Counted from the stretch's first letter, positions 18,127 through 28,656 are shown. The stretch is 64,000 bases of DNA from Vibrio sp. HB236076 (GCF_040957575.1 NZ_CP162601.1:1054001-1118000); one strand, 5' to 3'. Numbers and translations are program-made. The notes: generated from the letters alone by a model not told the origin.

Positions 18127-19671
18127 TTATTTGTCGTAACTTTTGATTTCACCAGATTTGATGCGAGCGACAAAAGAATGCAGTTCTTGTTTCACAATTG
18201 GCATCAAGAAGTAGAGACCAATGATGTTGAAGATAGACATTGCAAAAATCGCGGCATCGGAGAAGTCAATAACCGCACCAAATTGAATGGTCGCACCGAC
18301 AATCACGAAGAAACAAAACATCAGTTTGTAGACTAACTCCGCTTTTCTTCCTTCACCAAACAGGTATGTCCATGCTTTTAACCCGTAGTATGACCAAGAG
18401 ATCATGGTTGAGAAGGCGAACAATACGACGGCAAGTGCGAGTAAGTACTTAAAGAAGCCGGCTGTTTCAGTGAAAGAGGCAGCAGTTAGGGTCACGCCAG
18501 TCAAACCTTCACCATTAAATGGTGCTGTGTTAAGCCCAGCAATTGTAATCACCAAGGCCGTCATCGTACAAATCACCACGGTATCGATGAAAGGTTCTAA
18601 TAGAGAAACAAGACCTTCTGTAACTGGCTCTTTGGTTTTTACCGCTGAGTGAGCAATTGCTGCAGAGCCGACGCCTGCTTCGTTTGAGAATGTTGCACGT
18701 TTTAAGCCTTGGATCAATGCACCAATGATACCACCCGCAACACCGGCACCAGTGAAAGCACCCTCGAAAATAGAGGCAAATGCAGCACCGACTTGTCCGA
18801 TGTTAGAGATAATAACGATCAAAGACATACCGATGTACAGGACTGCCATCCAAGGCACGACTCGTTCAGTCACTGAAGCAATAGAAGGCATACCTCCGAC
18901 AATCACGGAAAAAACCAATGCCGCAAGCACAAAGCCGGTAATAATGCCGTATTCACTTGGAACGTCAAAAGCATAAGTTAGCATTGCGTGGGCTTGGTTG
19001 GCTTGGAACATGTTACCACCACCTAATGAACCCAAGATACACATCAGCGCAAAGCCAATGGCCAAGCCTTTGCCTAAGCCTGTCAAACCCTTCTCGCTAA
19101 GCCCTTGACTGAGGTAGTACATAGGGCCACCTGAAATTGCACCCGATGGCAAAACAGTGCGGTACTTAACACCCAAAGTACACTCACAAAATTTTGACGC
19201 CATCCCCAGAAGGCCACACAGGATCATCCAAAAAGTCGCACCGGGACCGCCAATCGCAAGTGCCGCGCCCACGCCGGCAATGTTACCTAAACCAACCGTA
19301 CCGGACAGGGCCGTGGTCAGGGCTTGAAAGTGGGAGACTTCCCCATCTTCTTTCGAATTGGGATCTGTGTATTTGCCTTTAATGATATTAATGGCCAGTC
19401 CAACCCGTTTAAATTGTATAAAGCCAAAATAAACCGTGAAAATGATTGCCGCGAGCAATAACCAACCAACGATCAGTGGAAAACTGGCGTCGCCGACAGG
19501 GACGCTTTTAAAAATGAGGCCCACAAACCATCCAGTGTAGTCATTAAAAAAACCATCGACAGATTGGCTGATAGATTCAATGGCTTGTTTAAAGCCACTG
19601 GGCTCTTCTGCCAGGGCACTTCCAGTCACGAAAGCGAGCATAAGTAGCCAAAGTTTTTTTGCTTTTATCAT
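18127..19671 (-). CDS. Sodium:alanine/glycine symporter, AGCS family
   Basis: Inner-membrane Na+-coupled amino-acid importer. The 514-residue protein has about eleven membrane segments and family motifs such as GTVGLGNIAGVGAALAIGGP, FWMILCGLLGMASKFCE and ATFSNEAGVGSAAIAHSA. It also has an N-terminal signal-peptide-like stretch (LLMLAFVTGSALAEE) ahead of the family core. ATG 19671 is preferred: AAGGA lies about eight bases upstream, while ATG 19680 directly abuts it. Substrate (alanine, glycine or another small amino acid) cannot be told from sequence. The region upstream was checked for a glycine riboswitch and none was seen. Confidence 0.92.
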   Translation of the reverse strand: MIKAKKLWLLMLAFVTGSALAEEPSGFKQAIESISQSVDGFFNDYTGWFVGLIFKSVPVGDASFPLIVGWLLLAAIIFTVYFGFIQFKRVGLAINIIKGKYTDPNSKEDGEVSHFQALTTALSGTVGLGNIAGVGAALAIGGPGATFWMILCGLLGMASKFCECTLGVKYRTVLPSGAISGGPMYYLSQGLSEKGLTGLGKGLAIGFALMCILGSLGGGNMFQANQAHAMLTYAFDVPSEYGIITGFVLAALVFSVIVGGMPSIASVTERVVPWMAVLYIGMSLIVIISNIGQVGAAFASIFEGAFTGAGVAGGIIGALIQGLKRATFSNEAGVGSAAIAHSAVKTKEPVTEGLVSLLEPFIDTVVICTMTALVITIAGLNTAPFNGEGLTGVTLTAASFTETAGFFKYLLALAVVLFAFSTMISWSYYGLKAWTYLFGEGRKAELVYKLMFCFFVIVGATIQFGAVIDFSDAAIFAMSIFNIIGLYFLMPIVKQELHSFVARIKSGEIKSYDK

Positions 19672-19966
19672 AGATAACATCCTTGTATTTTATCCCACAA
19701 CTCAACGAGTTTAATAACAATCTCTCACATTTACCGTCAAATTAACAGTAAGAAAAATGATCGAGCAATAATGATTATATAAACCAGATTAGATTATAAA
19801 TCTATATTTTAGTCACTTTTCGATGTGAAAATGCGTTGTATGTATAAATTTAAAAAGTGAACATAATGCAGAAAAGCATTTTAAGTAAATAAATCACTCA
19901 CCCCAATAGCTAAGCCTATTAGAGCGCACTTGTAAAGCCATAAACGGTAAATACAAGAGAGAGATC

Positions 19967-20083
19967 ATGCATAAGATACTGATTATCATTGAGTTTGTAT
20001 TAAATTGGTTTCATTGTTTCCTCACTGGCGGGCCCGTGTTTTTGATCGTGATGATTGTCAATGAAGCCAAGAGGAAATACTGA
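19967..20083 (+). CDS. Possible 38-residue small membrane protein
   Basis: A short ORF in a long intergenic stretch between the AGCS gene and the DUF3379 gene. It has a GAGAGAG ribosome site five bases before ATG 19967. The product starts MHKILIIIEFVLNW, contains GGPVFLIVMIVNEAKRKY at the end, and is almost entirely one or two hydrophobic helices with a basic C-terminal tail. I recognise no family. It is transcribed divergently from the symporter. The flanking 19672-19966 and 20084-20370 are AT-rich and show nothing else I can name. Confidence 0.45.
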   Translation: MHKILIIIEFVLNWFHCFLTGGPVFLIVMIVNEAKRKY

Positions 20084-20370
20084 GGCACTGTGTGATAGAA
20101 CGTTGATTTAATATAAAACCAGGTGATTATTATATAGGAAATAATAAGTAAAAAAATCAATGGAATATTTAAATGAATACTGTCATTAATATTGTCGTTA
20201 TTTGATAAACGTAACCATGTATTTGGTTTTATCTTCTATTATTTAAGGAACTGGCAATAAAACGTCTAGCCTAAAAGGCAAAGTAATAAAATTTTACTCT
20301 GTGGTATTGAATCAGCTTGTATCAAAAGAACGAAGAAAGTCAGCGGGGAAAAGGTCGGTGTGGGGGAGGT

Positions 20371-20405
20371 AAAACACTCAGACCTGAGCTTATCAGGTCT
20401 GAGTG
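20371..20405 (-). terminator. Terminator of the sigma factor/DUF3379 operon
   Basis: A perfect 13-base-pair stem (CACTCAGACCTGA at 20375-20387 with its complement at 20393-20405, loop 5 bases). On the minus strand it is followed by TTTT. It starts six bases beyond the DUF3379 stop codon. Confidence 0.85.
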
Positions 20406-20410
20406 GAAGG

Positions 20411-21142
20411 TTAAGAGGCCTCTGGCATGGGCGACATCATCGCGCCGATACGTTGAGCCATGGCAGCGAGATCTTCACCGGGCTGTCCGACTAAAATAAT
20501 ACTGGCATCCTGCATCGAATACACATAACCATCCATGCCTTGATCAGAAAACGCTTCGCTTTTTGTTGATTGCGGCACAAAAAAGAGGGTGACTTTGCCT
20601 TTTTCGCCTTGGTAAATCATATGTACCGCATTGCTCTTACCAAAGGCACAATGATTGATGTAGTAGATATGATACGGGAAGGCCCCGGCAATGTCATAGT
20701 TAAGTGGTTTGACCTTGGCCTTTAATTGCTGATCACTGGCGCGCTCATCTATAGTACCGACAAAGGCTTTTTCATCCATTACGTGTTGAATGGCCGTCTG
20801 CGGTATCGACGCTTGGGCCTGTGGCAGTAAGGCATTGCCCCAATTGATTTGTCCAGCCATCACGCCAACGACAAAAGCAATGGAAGCCGCTAAACTCAAC
20901 GAGGGTTTACGCCATTGATTCCAAACCGGTTTCTTTTTGATGTTGTTTTGTGAAAACAATATCTTATCCGCGAGATCATCCGGAACATCGACCGTCATTG
21001 CTTGTTTTAGCTCAGCGTCAAACGACAGCATGTCTTCGGCAAACTTAGCGTTAGAATCACTGCCAGAGATCGCTTTAAGTACGTCTTCGTCGCGCAGTTT
21101 TGGGTCAGAAAAAAGACGGCGACGAAAATCTAAATCATCCAT
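20411..21142 (-). CDS. DUF3379 membrane protein, likely sigma-factor partner
   Basis: The 243-residue protein has a cytoplasmic N-terminal domain (MDDLDFRRRLFSDPKLRDED), one membrane helix near residues 81-97 (SLAASIAFVVGVMAG) and a periplasmic C-terminal domain. This topology, and a start that overlaps the stop of an ECF sigma gene, are what one expects of an anti-sigma factor. No zinc-binding HxxxCxxC motif of the ZAS class is visible, so the role is inference. ATG 21142 is chosen because DUF3379 proteins begin MDDL(D/E)FRRR; the in-frame start at 21175 lies inside the sigma gene. Confidence 0.85.
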   Translation of the reverse strand: MDDLDFRRRLFSDPKLRDEDVLKAISGSDSNAKFAEDMLSFDAELKQAMTVDVPDDLADKILFSQNNIKKKPVWNQWRKPSLSLAASIAFVVGVMAGQINWGNALLPQAQASIPQTAIQHVMDEKAFVGTIDERASDQQLKAKVKPLNYDIAGAFPYHIYYINHCAFGKSNAVHMIYQGEKGKVTLFFVPQSTKSEAFSDQGMDGYVYSMQDASIILVGQPGEDLAAMAQRIGAMMSPMPEAS

Positions 21143-21698
21143 TTTTTTGCCCCTCGTGTTTGTGGTCATGGTCAACTAATTCTTTTAGTTGATTACGCGC
21201 TCTAAAAAGTCGAGTCATCACGGTATTGGTATTGAGCTGGAGTATATTACCAATTTCTTCGCCGTTAAACCCACCGATAATTTGTAAAAATAACGGCTCT
21301 CGGTATTCTACAGGCAGGTTCATTATTTGCCTTTGTAACCAAGTACGCTGATGCGTGACGTCATCATCAATGTGAACCTCATGACTGTGATCATCTATGT
21401 CAACAAGATCAAATTGTTTGCGTTCAAACCGGCGGGCATTTTCACGTCTGAGAATCGTGATAAGCCAAGCCTTGGTCGCTTTTTCATCGTTGAGTTGGTC
21501 AAGCGATTTCCAAGCGCGCAAACACGTTTCTTGCACTAAGTCCTCAGCGATACTGGCATCCGAACACAGCCAATAGGCATATCGGTAAAGATCGCGGTGA
21601 TAGGCTCGGACTAATGCCTCGTATTTGGATTGTCTGTTCATATCCAAAGAGACCTTGTCAGGGTCTGATTTCTTTCGTGAAAAAATCGATATAGCCAA
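21135..21698 (-). CDS. ECF-type RNA polymerase sigma factor
   Basis: Alternative sigma factor of 187 residues. Region 2 is visible as YRYAYWLCSDASIAEDLVQE with TCLRAWKSL, and region 4 as LPVEYREPLFLQIIGGFNGEEIGNILQLNTNTVMTRLFRAR. A TTG start at 21698 has AAGGA nine bases upstream; an ATG at 21641 (MNRQSKYEAL) matches the usual beginning of the family and may be the true start. The downstream DUF3379 gene overlaps by eight bases. Signal and regulon are unknown. Confidence 0.9.
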   Translation of the reverse strand: MAISIFSRKKSDPDKVSLDMNRQSKYEALVRAYHRDLYRYAYWLCSDASIAEDLVQETCLRAWKSLDQLNDEKATKAWLITILRRENARRFERKQFDLVDIDDHSHEVHIDDDVTHQRTWLQRQIMNLPVEYREPLFLQIIGGFNGEEIGNILQLNTNTVMTRLFRARNQLKELVDHDHKHEGQKNG

Positions 21699-22090
21699 AA
21701 TTTTTTTCCTTATGACAGTTATCCAGGTTATGTTTGGCGTGTAACTTATTCAGATCTATATTAATTTAAGTTTATCAATCTAGGTGTTGATAAATTTAAA
21801 AAAAGCACATGTTGCCTCAATGCTTGTCGAGTTACCACCTTTTACCTTCGACTATGGACGACTTTGGCACTTTGCGCGCAGATTATTTGCAGAAATGCGT
21901 TGAAGGTCAGATATTCGTTTGACCCGTTCATTGCCAATTGGTTCTCACCGCAGCGATTAACGTGCGTTTTCACATATTTAATCAGATTAGTGTATTTAGA
22001 GTGAGGTAACTCTCAGAGTACTGCTTTAAGGGGTTAATTTAACGATATTTATCACTACACTGATTTCATCTTTCTAATCGAGGCGTTTTT
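21699..22090. other. Intergenic region between ECF sigma gene and fadI
   Basis: 392 bases between divergent genes. It holds a 14-bp inverted repeat at 21765-21800 (listed separately) and, closer to fadI, an 11-base palindrome GTTAATTTAAC at 22033-22043 that resembles ArcA-type boxes. E. coli fadIJ is repressed by ArcA, but the match is short. No FadR-type ACTGGTCNGACCAGT palindrome was found. No coding potential was seen. Confidence 0.5.
21765..21800. promoter_or_regulatory. 14-bp inverted repeat upstream of the ECF sigma gene
   Basis: TTTAAGTTTATCAA (21765-21778) and TTGATAAATTTAAA (21787-21800) are inverted copies matching at 13 of 14 positions, with an 8-base spacer. The arrangement is typical of a dimeric repressor/activator site. 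It lies 67 bases upstream of the longer sigma-gene start and about 290 bases from fadI, so the sigma gene is the more likely target. The binding protein is unknown. Confidence 0.5.
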
Positions 22091-23401
22091 ATGAGTCAGA
22101 ATTCGAGCATTCACCCCCCCATGGAGCGAGTGGCTTTTGTTGCCGGTTTACGCACTCCTTTTGCCAAACAAGCGACGTCGTTTTCCGAGGTGCCAGCCGT
22201 CAATCTGGGCCAATCCTTGGTCACTGAATTATTGAGCCGAGAAGGATTAGATCCCAACTGGATTGAACGTGTGGTGTTTGGTCAAGTGATCCAAATGCCA
22301 GCTGCGCCCAACATCGCCAGAGAAATCATTTTAGGTACTCCTTTGCCTGTGACGATCGATGGGTACAGTGTTACTCGAGCTTGTGCGACCAGTTTTCAAT
22401 CCGTAGTGTCTTTGGCAGAGAGTATTATGGTTGGCGATGTGCGCTGCGGTATTGCTGGTGGCGCGGATTCCTCATCGGTACTGCCTGTCGGGGTGAGTCA
22501 AAATCTAGCGCGCTGGCTGTTAGCTTTCTCTAAAACGCGAACCGTGACCGACAAACTCAAACTTGTCGGCCGGCTTCGACCGAAAGACTTTTTACCTGTG
22601 GCACCAGCGGTCAGTGAGTATTCAACGGGGCTTAGAATGGGGCAAACGGCAGAGCAAATGGCCAAGACTTATCAAATCAGTCGTGACGCCCAAGATGAGT
22701 TTGCTTTGCGGTCCCATCTTCTCGCGGCTAAGGCTTGGCAAGAAGGCAAAATGGATCGCGAAGTGATGAGCTTGATTGCAAAGCCCTATCAACAGGTGGT
22801 GACTAAGGATAATACCCTACGTCCAGACAGTACACTCGATGACTACCGGCGATTAAAACCGGCTTTTGATCGTCAGCACGGTACGGTGACGGCGGCAAAC
22901 AGCACCGCCTTAACCGATGGGGCGGCGGCCCTCGTCATGATGAGCGAATCGAGAGCGAAAGAATTAGGGGTGCCGGTTTTAGGGTATTTAAAGCACTATG
23001 CGTTTAGCGCTGAACGAGTCGACCGCGACATGTTACTTGGACCGGCATATTCGACTGCCAAAGTATTACAAAAAAGCGGCTTATCCCTCAATGATATGAC
23101 ACTGATTGATATGCATGAGGCATTTTCCGCTCAAGTCCTCACGAATATCAAATTGTTTGAGTCGACTGAGTTTGCTAAACGTTCATTAGGTCAAGACAAG
23201 CCAATAGGAGAAATAGACATGGATAAGTTTAATGTCTTAGGAGGATCGCTGGCTTATGGTCATCCTTTTGCCGCCACAGGGGCGAGAATGATCACCCAAA
23301 CGTTACACGAACTCAAACGCCGTGGCGGTGGGCTCGCACTGAATACGGCCTGCGCGGCGGGTGGCTTGGGTGTCGCGATGATTTTGGAGGTAGAAGCATG
23401 A
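22091..23401 (+). CDS. fadI: 3-ketoacyl-CoA thiolase FadI
   Basis: Thiolase subunit of the FadIJ complex, cleaving 3-ketoacyl-CoA with CoA to acetyl-CoA in beta-oxidation. The 436-residue protein has the nucleophile Cys98 in [10 protein letters not shown], the MHEAFSAQ segment, the [11 protein letters not shown]is motif and the second catalytic Cys in [14 protein letters not shown] 22091 begins [16 protein letters not shown]. The stop overlaps the fadJ start (ATGA), as in other fadIJ operons. Confidence 0.96.
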   Translation: MSQNSSIHPPMERVAFVAGLRTPFAKQATSFSEVPAVNLGQSLVTELLSREGLDPNWIERVVFGQVIQMPAAPNIAREIILGTPLPVTIDGYSVTRACATSFQSVVSLAESIMVGDVRCGIAGGADSSSVLPVGVSQNLARWLLAFSKTRTVTDKLKLVGRLRPKDFLPVAPAVSEYSTGLRMGQTAEQMAKTYQISRDAQDEFALRSHLLAAKAWQEGKMDREVMSLIAKPYQQVVTKDNTLRPDSTLDDYRRLKPAFDRQHGTVTAANSTALTDGAAALVMMSESRAKELGVPVLGYLKHYAFSAERVDRDMLLGPAYSTAKVLQKSGLSLNDMTLIDMHEAFSAQVLTNIKLFESTEFAKRSLGQDKPIGEIDMDKFNVLGGSLAYGHPFAATGARMITQTLHELKRRGGGLALNTACAAGGLGVAMILEVEA

Positions 23402-25518
23402 GTCATTCAGCACTGTCTTGGCAAGTCGATGACGCGGCTATTTTATGGTTAACTATCAATGTACAAGGTGAGTCTGTCAATACCTTGCACGCAGGGTTAA
23501 TTGAGGAAATGGAAGGTTTCTTGGACCGCTATGCCACCGACAACAATCTCAAAGGCTTGGTGATACAGTCAGGAAAAAAAGACAGCTTTATCGCCGGTGC
23601 GGACATCCATATGTTAGCACAGTGCCAATCAGAGCAAGAAGCGCAGACGCTGTCAGAGCAAGGGCAGAAAATTTTTGAGTGCTTAACGCATCTGCCTTAT
23701 CCCAGTGTCGCGGTCATTCACGGGGTATGTTTGGGGGGCGGCTTAGAATTGGCGTTAGCCTGTGATTACCGAGTTTGCAGTCAGGATAATAAAACTTTGT
23801 TGGGGCTACCAGAAATTAAACTCGGCTTGATCCCTGGATCCGGTGGCACTCAGCGCTTGCCACGATTAATCGGCCTCACCGCCGCGATGGATATGATGTT
23901 GACCGGCCGCAGCCATCGCGGCTTAAAAGCTCAGCGTTTGGGGTTGGTCGATGAGTGCGTTAGTGTCGATATATTGGCCTCTGTCGCGGTGAGCAAACTC
24001 ATGAAGCACCAAGGAAAACCCAGAGTCGAACGCCAACTCCCGGCAACGAAGCGGCTACTGACCCAGGTAAATGTAGCCGCGTCAATCACCATTAAACTGA
24101 TTGAACAGCAAGCACAGAAAAAAGCGCGGCACCTATATCCTGCCATCGGCAGTTTGTGCCAAGTTGTAAAAGCGGGGTTGGAACAAGGGGCATTGGTTGG
24201 CTCTCAACAAGAAGCATTACAATTTGGCAAGTTAGTCATGAGCGCTGAATCGAAAGCGTTGCGTCACGTGTTTTTTGCCACTACAGCGCTAAAAAAAGAC
24301 GTAAACTCGACTTCGCTAACCCCGTTGCTCACCCAAATAGGGGTTATCGGGTGTGGATTTATGGGGGCGGGGATAGCGTTAGTCTCGATAGACAAAGCTC
24401 GGCTTGGCACTCGACTTAAAGATCTGGATCATTCTTCGGTGGCTAAAGCGTTTCAATATTGTTATCAAGGGTTAAAAAAGGCCCAGAAAAAAGGCAAATA
24501 CAGTACAAGACAAGTCGAACAACGCATGCAGTACTTGTCTGCTGATACACAATATCGCGGTTTCGAGAATGCCGAACTGATGGTCGAAGCGGCGATTGAA
24601 GATCTTGAAATAAAACAAAAGATCGTTCAAGACATACAAGGGTTATCCAATTTTAAAGGTGTGGTTGCCACGAACACCTCTTCGATTCCAATTGCTGACA
24701 TCGCGGCTGGCGCACCTCACCCAGAGCAAGTGATTGGGCTGCATTATTTTAGCCCGGTAGAAAAAATGCCATTGGTCGAAGTGATCCCTCATGCTGGCAG
24801 CAGTGATGAGGCGGTGGCTACCGGTCTTGCTTTAGCCAAACAACAAGGTAAAACGGCGATTGTGGTTAAAGACAGCGCGGGGTTTTATGTCAACCGCATC
24901 TTGACGCCCTACATGAATGAAGCAGGGCGCTTGTTACTGGAAAATGAACCGATTGACTCGATAGACAAAGCGTTACTCAATTTTGGCTTTCCACTTGGGC
25001 CGATTAAACTTATCGATGAAGTCGGCATTGATATTGGCGATAAAATCACCCCAGTTTTGGTCGATAAACTCGGCGCGCGCTTTGAGCCTCCGGCCATCTT
25101 TAGCCCTTTGCTCAACGACAACCGCTTAGGTAAGAAAAACAAACGCGGTTTTTATCGTTACGGCAAAGGGCGCTCAGGTGTGGATAAAAGCGTTTATCAG
25201 ACGTTAAATTTGCAACCGGAATCGAAGTTGAGTCAACAACAAATCGCACAGCGTTGTGTCATGTTAATGCTCAATGAAGCGGTACGCTGTCTAGATGAAG
25301 GGATTATCAGTAGTCCACGCGATGGCGACATTGGCGCCATTTTCGGTTTGGGCTTTCCGCCTTGTTTGGGCGGGCCGTTCCACTACATGGACTCAATTGG
25401 CATTAAAGCGTTAGTCGAACAGTTAAATGCGCTGTCTGAACGTTATGGTGATCGCTTCAATCCAGCCGATGGTTTACTGACTCGTGCTGGCAGTGGTGAG
25501 TGTTTTTATCCAAGATAA
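23398..25518 (+). CDS. fadJ: Multifunctional fatty acid oxidation complex subunit FadJ
   Basis: The 706-residue bifunctional enzyme joins an N-terminal enoyl-CoA hydratase/isomerase domain to a C-terminal 3-hydroxyacyl-CoA dehydrogenase. Hydratase hallmarks are [24 protein letters not shown] and [20 protein letters not shown]. The NAD site is [14 protein letters not shown], and [15 protein letters not shown] is the dehydrogenase signature. Length and fusion match FadJ (about 700 residues). It is translationally coupled to fadI. Confidence 0.96.
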   Translation: MSHSALSWQVDDAAILWLTINVQGESVNTLHAGLIEEMEGFLDRYATDNNLKGLVIQSGKKDSFIAGADIHMLAQCQSEQEAQTLSEQGQKIFECLTHLPYPSVAVIHGVCLGGGLELALACDYRVCSQDNKTLLGLPEIKLGLIPGSGGTQRLPRLIGLTAAMDMMLTGRSHRGLKAQRLGLVDECVSVDILASVAVSKLMKHQGKPRVERQLPATKRLLTQVNVAASITIKLIEQQAQKKARHLYPAIGSLCQVVKAGLEQGALVGSQQEALQFGKLVMSAESKALRHVFFATTALKKDVNSTSLTPLLTQIGVIGCGFMGAGIALVSIDKARLGTRLKDLDHSSVAKAFQYCYQGLKKAQKKGKYSTRQVEQRMQYLSADTQYRGFENAELMVEAAIEDLEIKQKIVQDIQGLSNFKGVVATNTSSIPIADIAAGAPHPEQVIGLHYFSPVEKMPLVEVIPHAGSSDEAVATGLALAKQQGKTAIVVKDSAGFYVNRILTPYMNEAGRLLLENEPIDSIDKALLNFGFPLGPIKLIDEVGIDIGDKITPVLVDKLGARFEPPAIFSPLLNDNRLGKKNKRGFYRYGKGRSGVDKSVYQTLNLQPESKLSQQQIAQRCVMLMLNEAVRCLDEGIISSPRDGDIGAIFGLGFPPCLGGPFHYMDSIGIKALVEQLNALSERYGDRFNPADGLLTRAGSGECFYPR

Positions 25519-25544
25519 TCCCACCGCCTAACAAAGGAAAAGTC

Positions 25545-25585
25545 GGCGAAGGTGAGCGCGGTCAATGACCGCCCTCACACTCGCC
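25545..25585. terminator. Strong hairpin between convergent fadJ and peptidase genes
   Basis: A long, GC-rich imperfect stem (GGCGA...GTGAG...GCGGTCA paired with TGACCGC...CTCAC...TCGCC, two-base loop) lies 26 bases after fadJ and 26 bases before the end of the convergent insulinase gene. Neither side has a clear T-run, so termination may be weak, bidirectional or rho-assisted. Confidence 0.5.
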
Positions 25586-25610
25586 TACACATCAAAGCGT
25601 TTGTGAATCC

Positions 25611-28412
25611 TCATCCGTGGTTGCGATCGAGACGGCGTTTTTGAAACTCAGCGACATCGTCAATTTTTTTGCCGATGTTAAGAGGTTCATAGGGAACGTG
25701 AGCTAAACCATGGCTGTGCATAACCAATCGATTGGCCGTCCTAGGTTTCAGCTCATTGACCACAAAGCGCATCATATCGGCTCGAGTGAGGCTTTTGAGT
25801 TGCTCGAGTACCCGCTCTCTTTGATTGAATTCATTGTCTTTATTTCCAATCGCAACCCATAAGCGTTGAGAACGCATTTTCAATGTGGTATCCGGTGCCG
25901 AAATTTGATTCCAAAGTCCTTTTTTACTGCTGTGCCATTGATAATCGGTCAGTTCGAGCAACAGCAAATAAAAGGCGTTGAGAAACTCATCGATTGAGCT
26001 TATCAATGTTTGTGGCGAGGCGCTGGGCGATTGTACATACAAGACTAATCCCGGATGGCGATGCATGGGCATATTGCCTGTGCCGACCATATAACCTAAT
26101 TGCTGTTTGGTGCGAATTTGATGGAAAAATTCCGCCGACATCAAGTGATTGGCCAAGGCATACAAGGCAATGCTTCTCGGTTCCGTATCCGGACACTGGT
26201 GATAGACCACCACGGCTGAATCCGACTGTTGACACTCGATTTCCCATTGATACGTTCCGTTTCTCCCTAGCATGACCAACGGACGAAGGCTCTCTTGATA
26301 CGATTGGTCTTTGATGCGCAGCGCATTTTTTAACACCTCGGCCATTTGCAACGCTTGTGACTGTTGCCAATCGCCATGAACAAACATTTCAATATGCAAT
26401 TCGCTGAGCAGTCGGCTGACAAAGTCCGGTAGGGATTCGACATCGACGTCATCAATGGCTTGCAGCAGTTTGCAATACGGTGGGTTGTTAGGCTGCAACA
26501 AACCGGCAATGCCACTGAACAGTTGAGATAAAGGTCGGTCTTGTTGGGCATTACTCCAACTGCGTTTCAGTTGTTGCTTTATGTTTTCAAAGCGTTCTTG
26601 ACTAAAACTGCGGGTGGCAAACTTCTCTAAAATGACCTTGAGTAATTTAGGCTGTTGTTGACTAAAGCCCGACAATGTTAGGGTCACTCCGCCTTGATGG
26701 GCATAAAGGTTGTAATGCATGCCCGCAATTTCGGCTTGATAGGTCTGTTTGGCTAGCGCGTCGAGAAACATCTCAACACACAAACGGGTTTTGACAATAT
26801 TGGTGACACTGGCAACGGCATGGGGACTGTCTATGGCGATGTAAATAATGCCCTTGGGCAACCTAAATTCACGGTCTTGTAAATGCCAAAGGCGAAACCC
26901 GGCTTTCTCTTCAATCAGTTCGGGATAATGAGCGTGTCCGGACAAGGCTTGTGGCTCGAGCTGATCACTAATAAATGGGTTGGGCAAAGGCAGTGCTAAT
27001 GTCGAATCCGCGAGGGGAGTGCGGAATTGGTCTTTTTGCTGTGGTCGAAAGGGGGTCACTGAGTAAGGGGTTTGATACCATTTTGCATGGCGATCGACCT
27101 TGGCCTGCGGGTGAATTAAAGTCAAGCGAACATTATCGACACTGAGCAGGGATAAACGTTGTTCAATCATGGCTTGGTCATAGTCAGACATCCTATAATC
27201 GCCAAAGATGACATCCTCGTCATCATAGTGTTGCATGTTAATGGCGAGGTGGCTAACCAAGTCGATTGGGCGAGTTGGCTCTTGAAATTGAAACGCCGCC
27301 GCCATGACGGTTTTCTTTTCCTGATAACGCCAAGCATCCAAGCCTTGGCTGACAATCAAACCAATATAGTGGAAAATGTGCTGGACAATATCATCGACGT
27401 GCTCAAACCCTAACTCGGTGAGATGACAGCTGATGGTAAAGTCGCGGTAGTTGCTACCACTGGCACCACCGCCCGCGATCAGCGAGGTAATCCAGCCTTG
27501 ATCTTTTAGGGTCATCATCAAACTGTTTTCACCTTCATAGCCAATGAGGTGGGCGATATAAGACAAAGGTTTGATGCGATAATCCGCTTCACTGCTTGGC
27601 AGAGGAAAGGTCAATTGCAGTTTGCGCAAGTCTTTCACTGGCTGAATTTCAACGAGGTGGCCGGTCGTGAGTTTTGCTTGGTAATCAATTGAAACCGTTT
27701 TGGGGAATAAATGGTGGTTTTCAATATCGGCAAAATAATGCGTTGCCCATTGCTCTAATACCGAGAGTGGTTCAGGGCTCATCAAAGTCAGCGTCATCAG
27801 ATCAGCAGAATAGTGCTGCTGGTGAAACTGGACAATTTCGCTGCGGATACTTTGCCCATTGCGATCGTCTAATGTTGTTAAATTACCAACAGAAAATTTG
27901 GCAAAGGGGTGCGCTGGGTTGACGAGTTCTTTATTGACTTGATAAATACGCCGATTGTCGTCTTTGAGCTTTAATTTGAATTCTGAGTCAACCGCATGAC
28001 GTTCTTTGTCGAGCGCTTCTTGATTAAATAAGGGGGCTGTAAAAAATTGGCTAAAGCGATCCAAGCCACGTTCAAACGCGTTATGATCGATATCAAAAAA
28101 GTAGCAAGTGTGCTCTGTGCCTGTCCAAGCGTTGTTTGCGCCGCCGTGTTGTGATACAAAATTTTGAAAGTCACCCACTCTAGGGTAGCGCTCTGTGCCT
28201 AAAAAGAGCATGTGCTCAAGATAGTGCGCCAGACCTTCACGGGACTGGGGATCGTCAAAGTGGCCGACGTTAACCGCCAAAGCAGCGGCGGATTTGCTGG
28301 CTTGGGGTTGATGGATCAATAACACCCTTAGTTGATTGCTCAAGGTAATATAATGGTATTGATTATTGTCATTAGGGCTTTGGTGCACTAGCGATACCTC
28401 CGAGCTCGACAT
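25611..28412 (-). CDS. Insulinase (M16) family zinc peptidase
   Basis: Large M16A peptidase of 933 residues related to protease III/insulysin. The inverted zinc motif is HYLEH (residues 62-66, in REGLAHYLEHMLFLG), with a downstream Glu in AVDSEFKLK as third ligand. Two M16 halves are present, the second being inactive as usual. No signal peptide is evident at MSSSEVSLVHQ, unlike periplasmic pitrilysin, suggesting a cytoplasmic enzyme. It occupies the usual Vibrio place beside sixA and is convergent with fadJ. Confidence 0.92.
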   Translation of the reverse strand: MSSSEVSLVHQSPNDNNQYHYITLSNQLRVLLIHQPQASKSAAALAVNVGHFDDPQSREGLAHYLEHMLFLGTERYPRVGDFQNFVSQHGGANNAWTGTEHTCYFFDIDHNAFERGLDRFSQFFTAPLFNQEALDKERHAVDSEFKLKLKDDNRRIYQVNKELVNPAHPFAKFSVGNLTTLDDRNGQSIRSEIVQFHQQHYSADLMTLTLMSPEPLSVLEQWATHYFADIENHHLFPKTVSIDYQAKLTTGHLVEIQPVKDLRKLQLTFPLPSSEADYRIKPLSYIAHLIGYEGENSLMMTLKDQGWITSLIAGGGASGSNYRDFTISCHLTELGFEHVDDIVQHIFHYIGLIVSQGLDAWRYQEKKTVMAAAFQFQEPTRPIDLVSHLAINMQHYDDEDVIFGDYRMSDYDQAMIEQRLSLLSVDNVRLTLIHPQAKVDRHAKWYQTPYSVTPFRPQQKDQFRTPLADSTLALPLPNPFISDQLEPQALSGHAHYPELIEEKAGFRLWHLQDREFRLPKGIIYIAIDSPHAVASVTNIVKTRLCVEMFLDALAKQTYQAEIAGMHYNLYAHQGGVTLTLSGFSQQQPKLLKVILEKFATRSFSQERFENIKQQLKRSWSNAQQDRPLSQLFSGIAGLLQPNNPPYCKLLQAIDDVDVESLPDFVSRLLSELHIEMFVHGDWQQSQALQMAEVLKNALRIKDQSYQESLRPLVMLGRNGTYQWEIECQQSDSAVVVYHQCPDTEPRSIALYALANHLMSAEFFHQIRTKQQLGYMVGTGNMPMHRHPGLVLYVQSPSASPQTLISSIDEFLNAFYLLLLELTDYQWHSSKKGLWNQISAPDTTLKMRSQRLWVAIGNKDNEFNQRERVLEQLKSLTRADMMRFVVNELKPRTANRLVMHSHGLAHVPYEPLNIGKKIDDVAEFQKRRLDRNHG

Positions 28413-28656
28413 ACCTGTCTTATTATTGTTATTTATGACGATAACAAAAAGATGGTGTAATATTGGTCAAAAAGTTGGTGTGAAATTTGTATATAGATTT
28501 ATCGTAAACTATACAGTTTTATTGCAAACGATGGCACACCCAACGAAAATATTCGTATTAAAACGACACTGTCAATCTTGTGGCTCTATTCCATTCTCGT
28601 TCGGAAAGAGCGTACGGTTAATCAGTCATAGGTCGAAGACCTAATAAGGTTATACA

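Noticed and set aside
19681..19966. Glycine riboswitch upstream of the AGCS symporter
   Set aside because: Such tandem riboswitches precede a Na+/alanine symporter in V. cholerae, but none of the conserved glycine-aptamer core sequences was found on the minus strand here.
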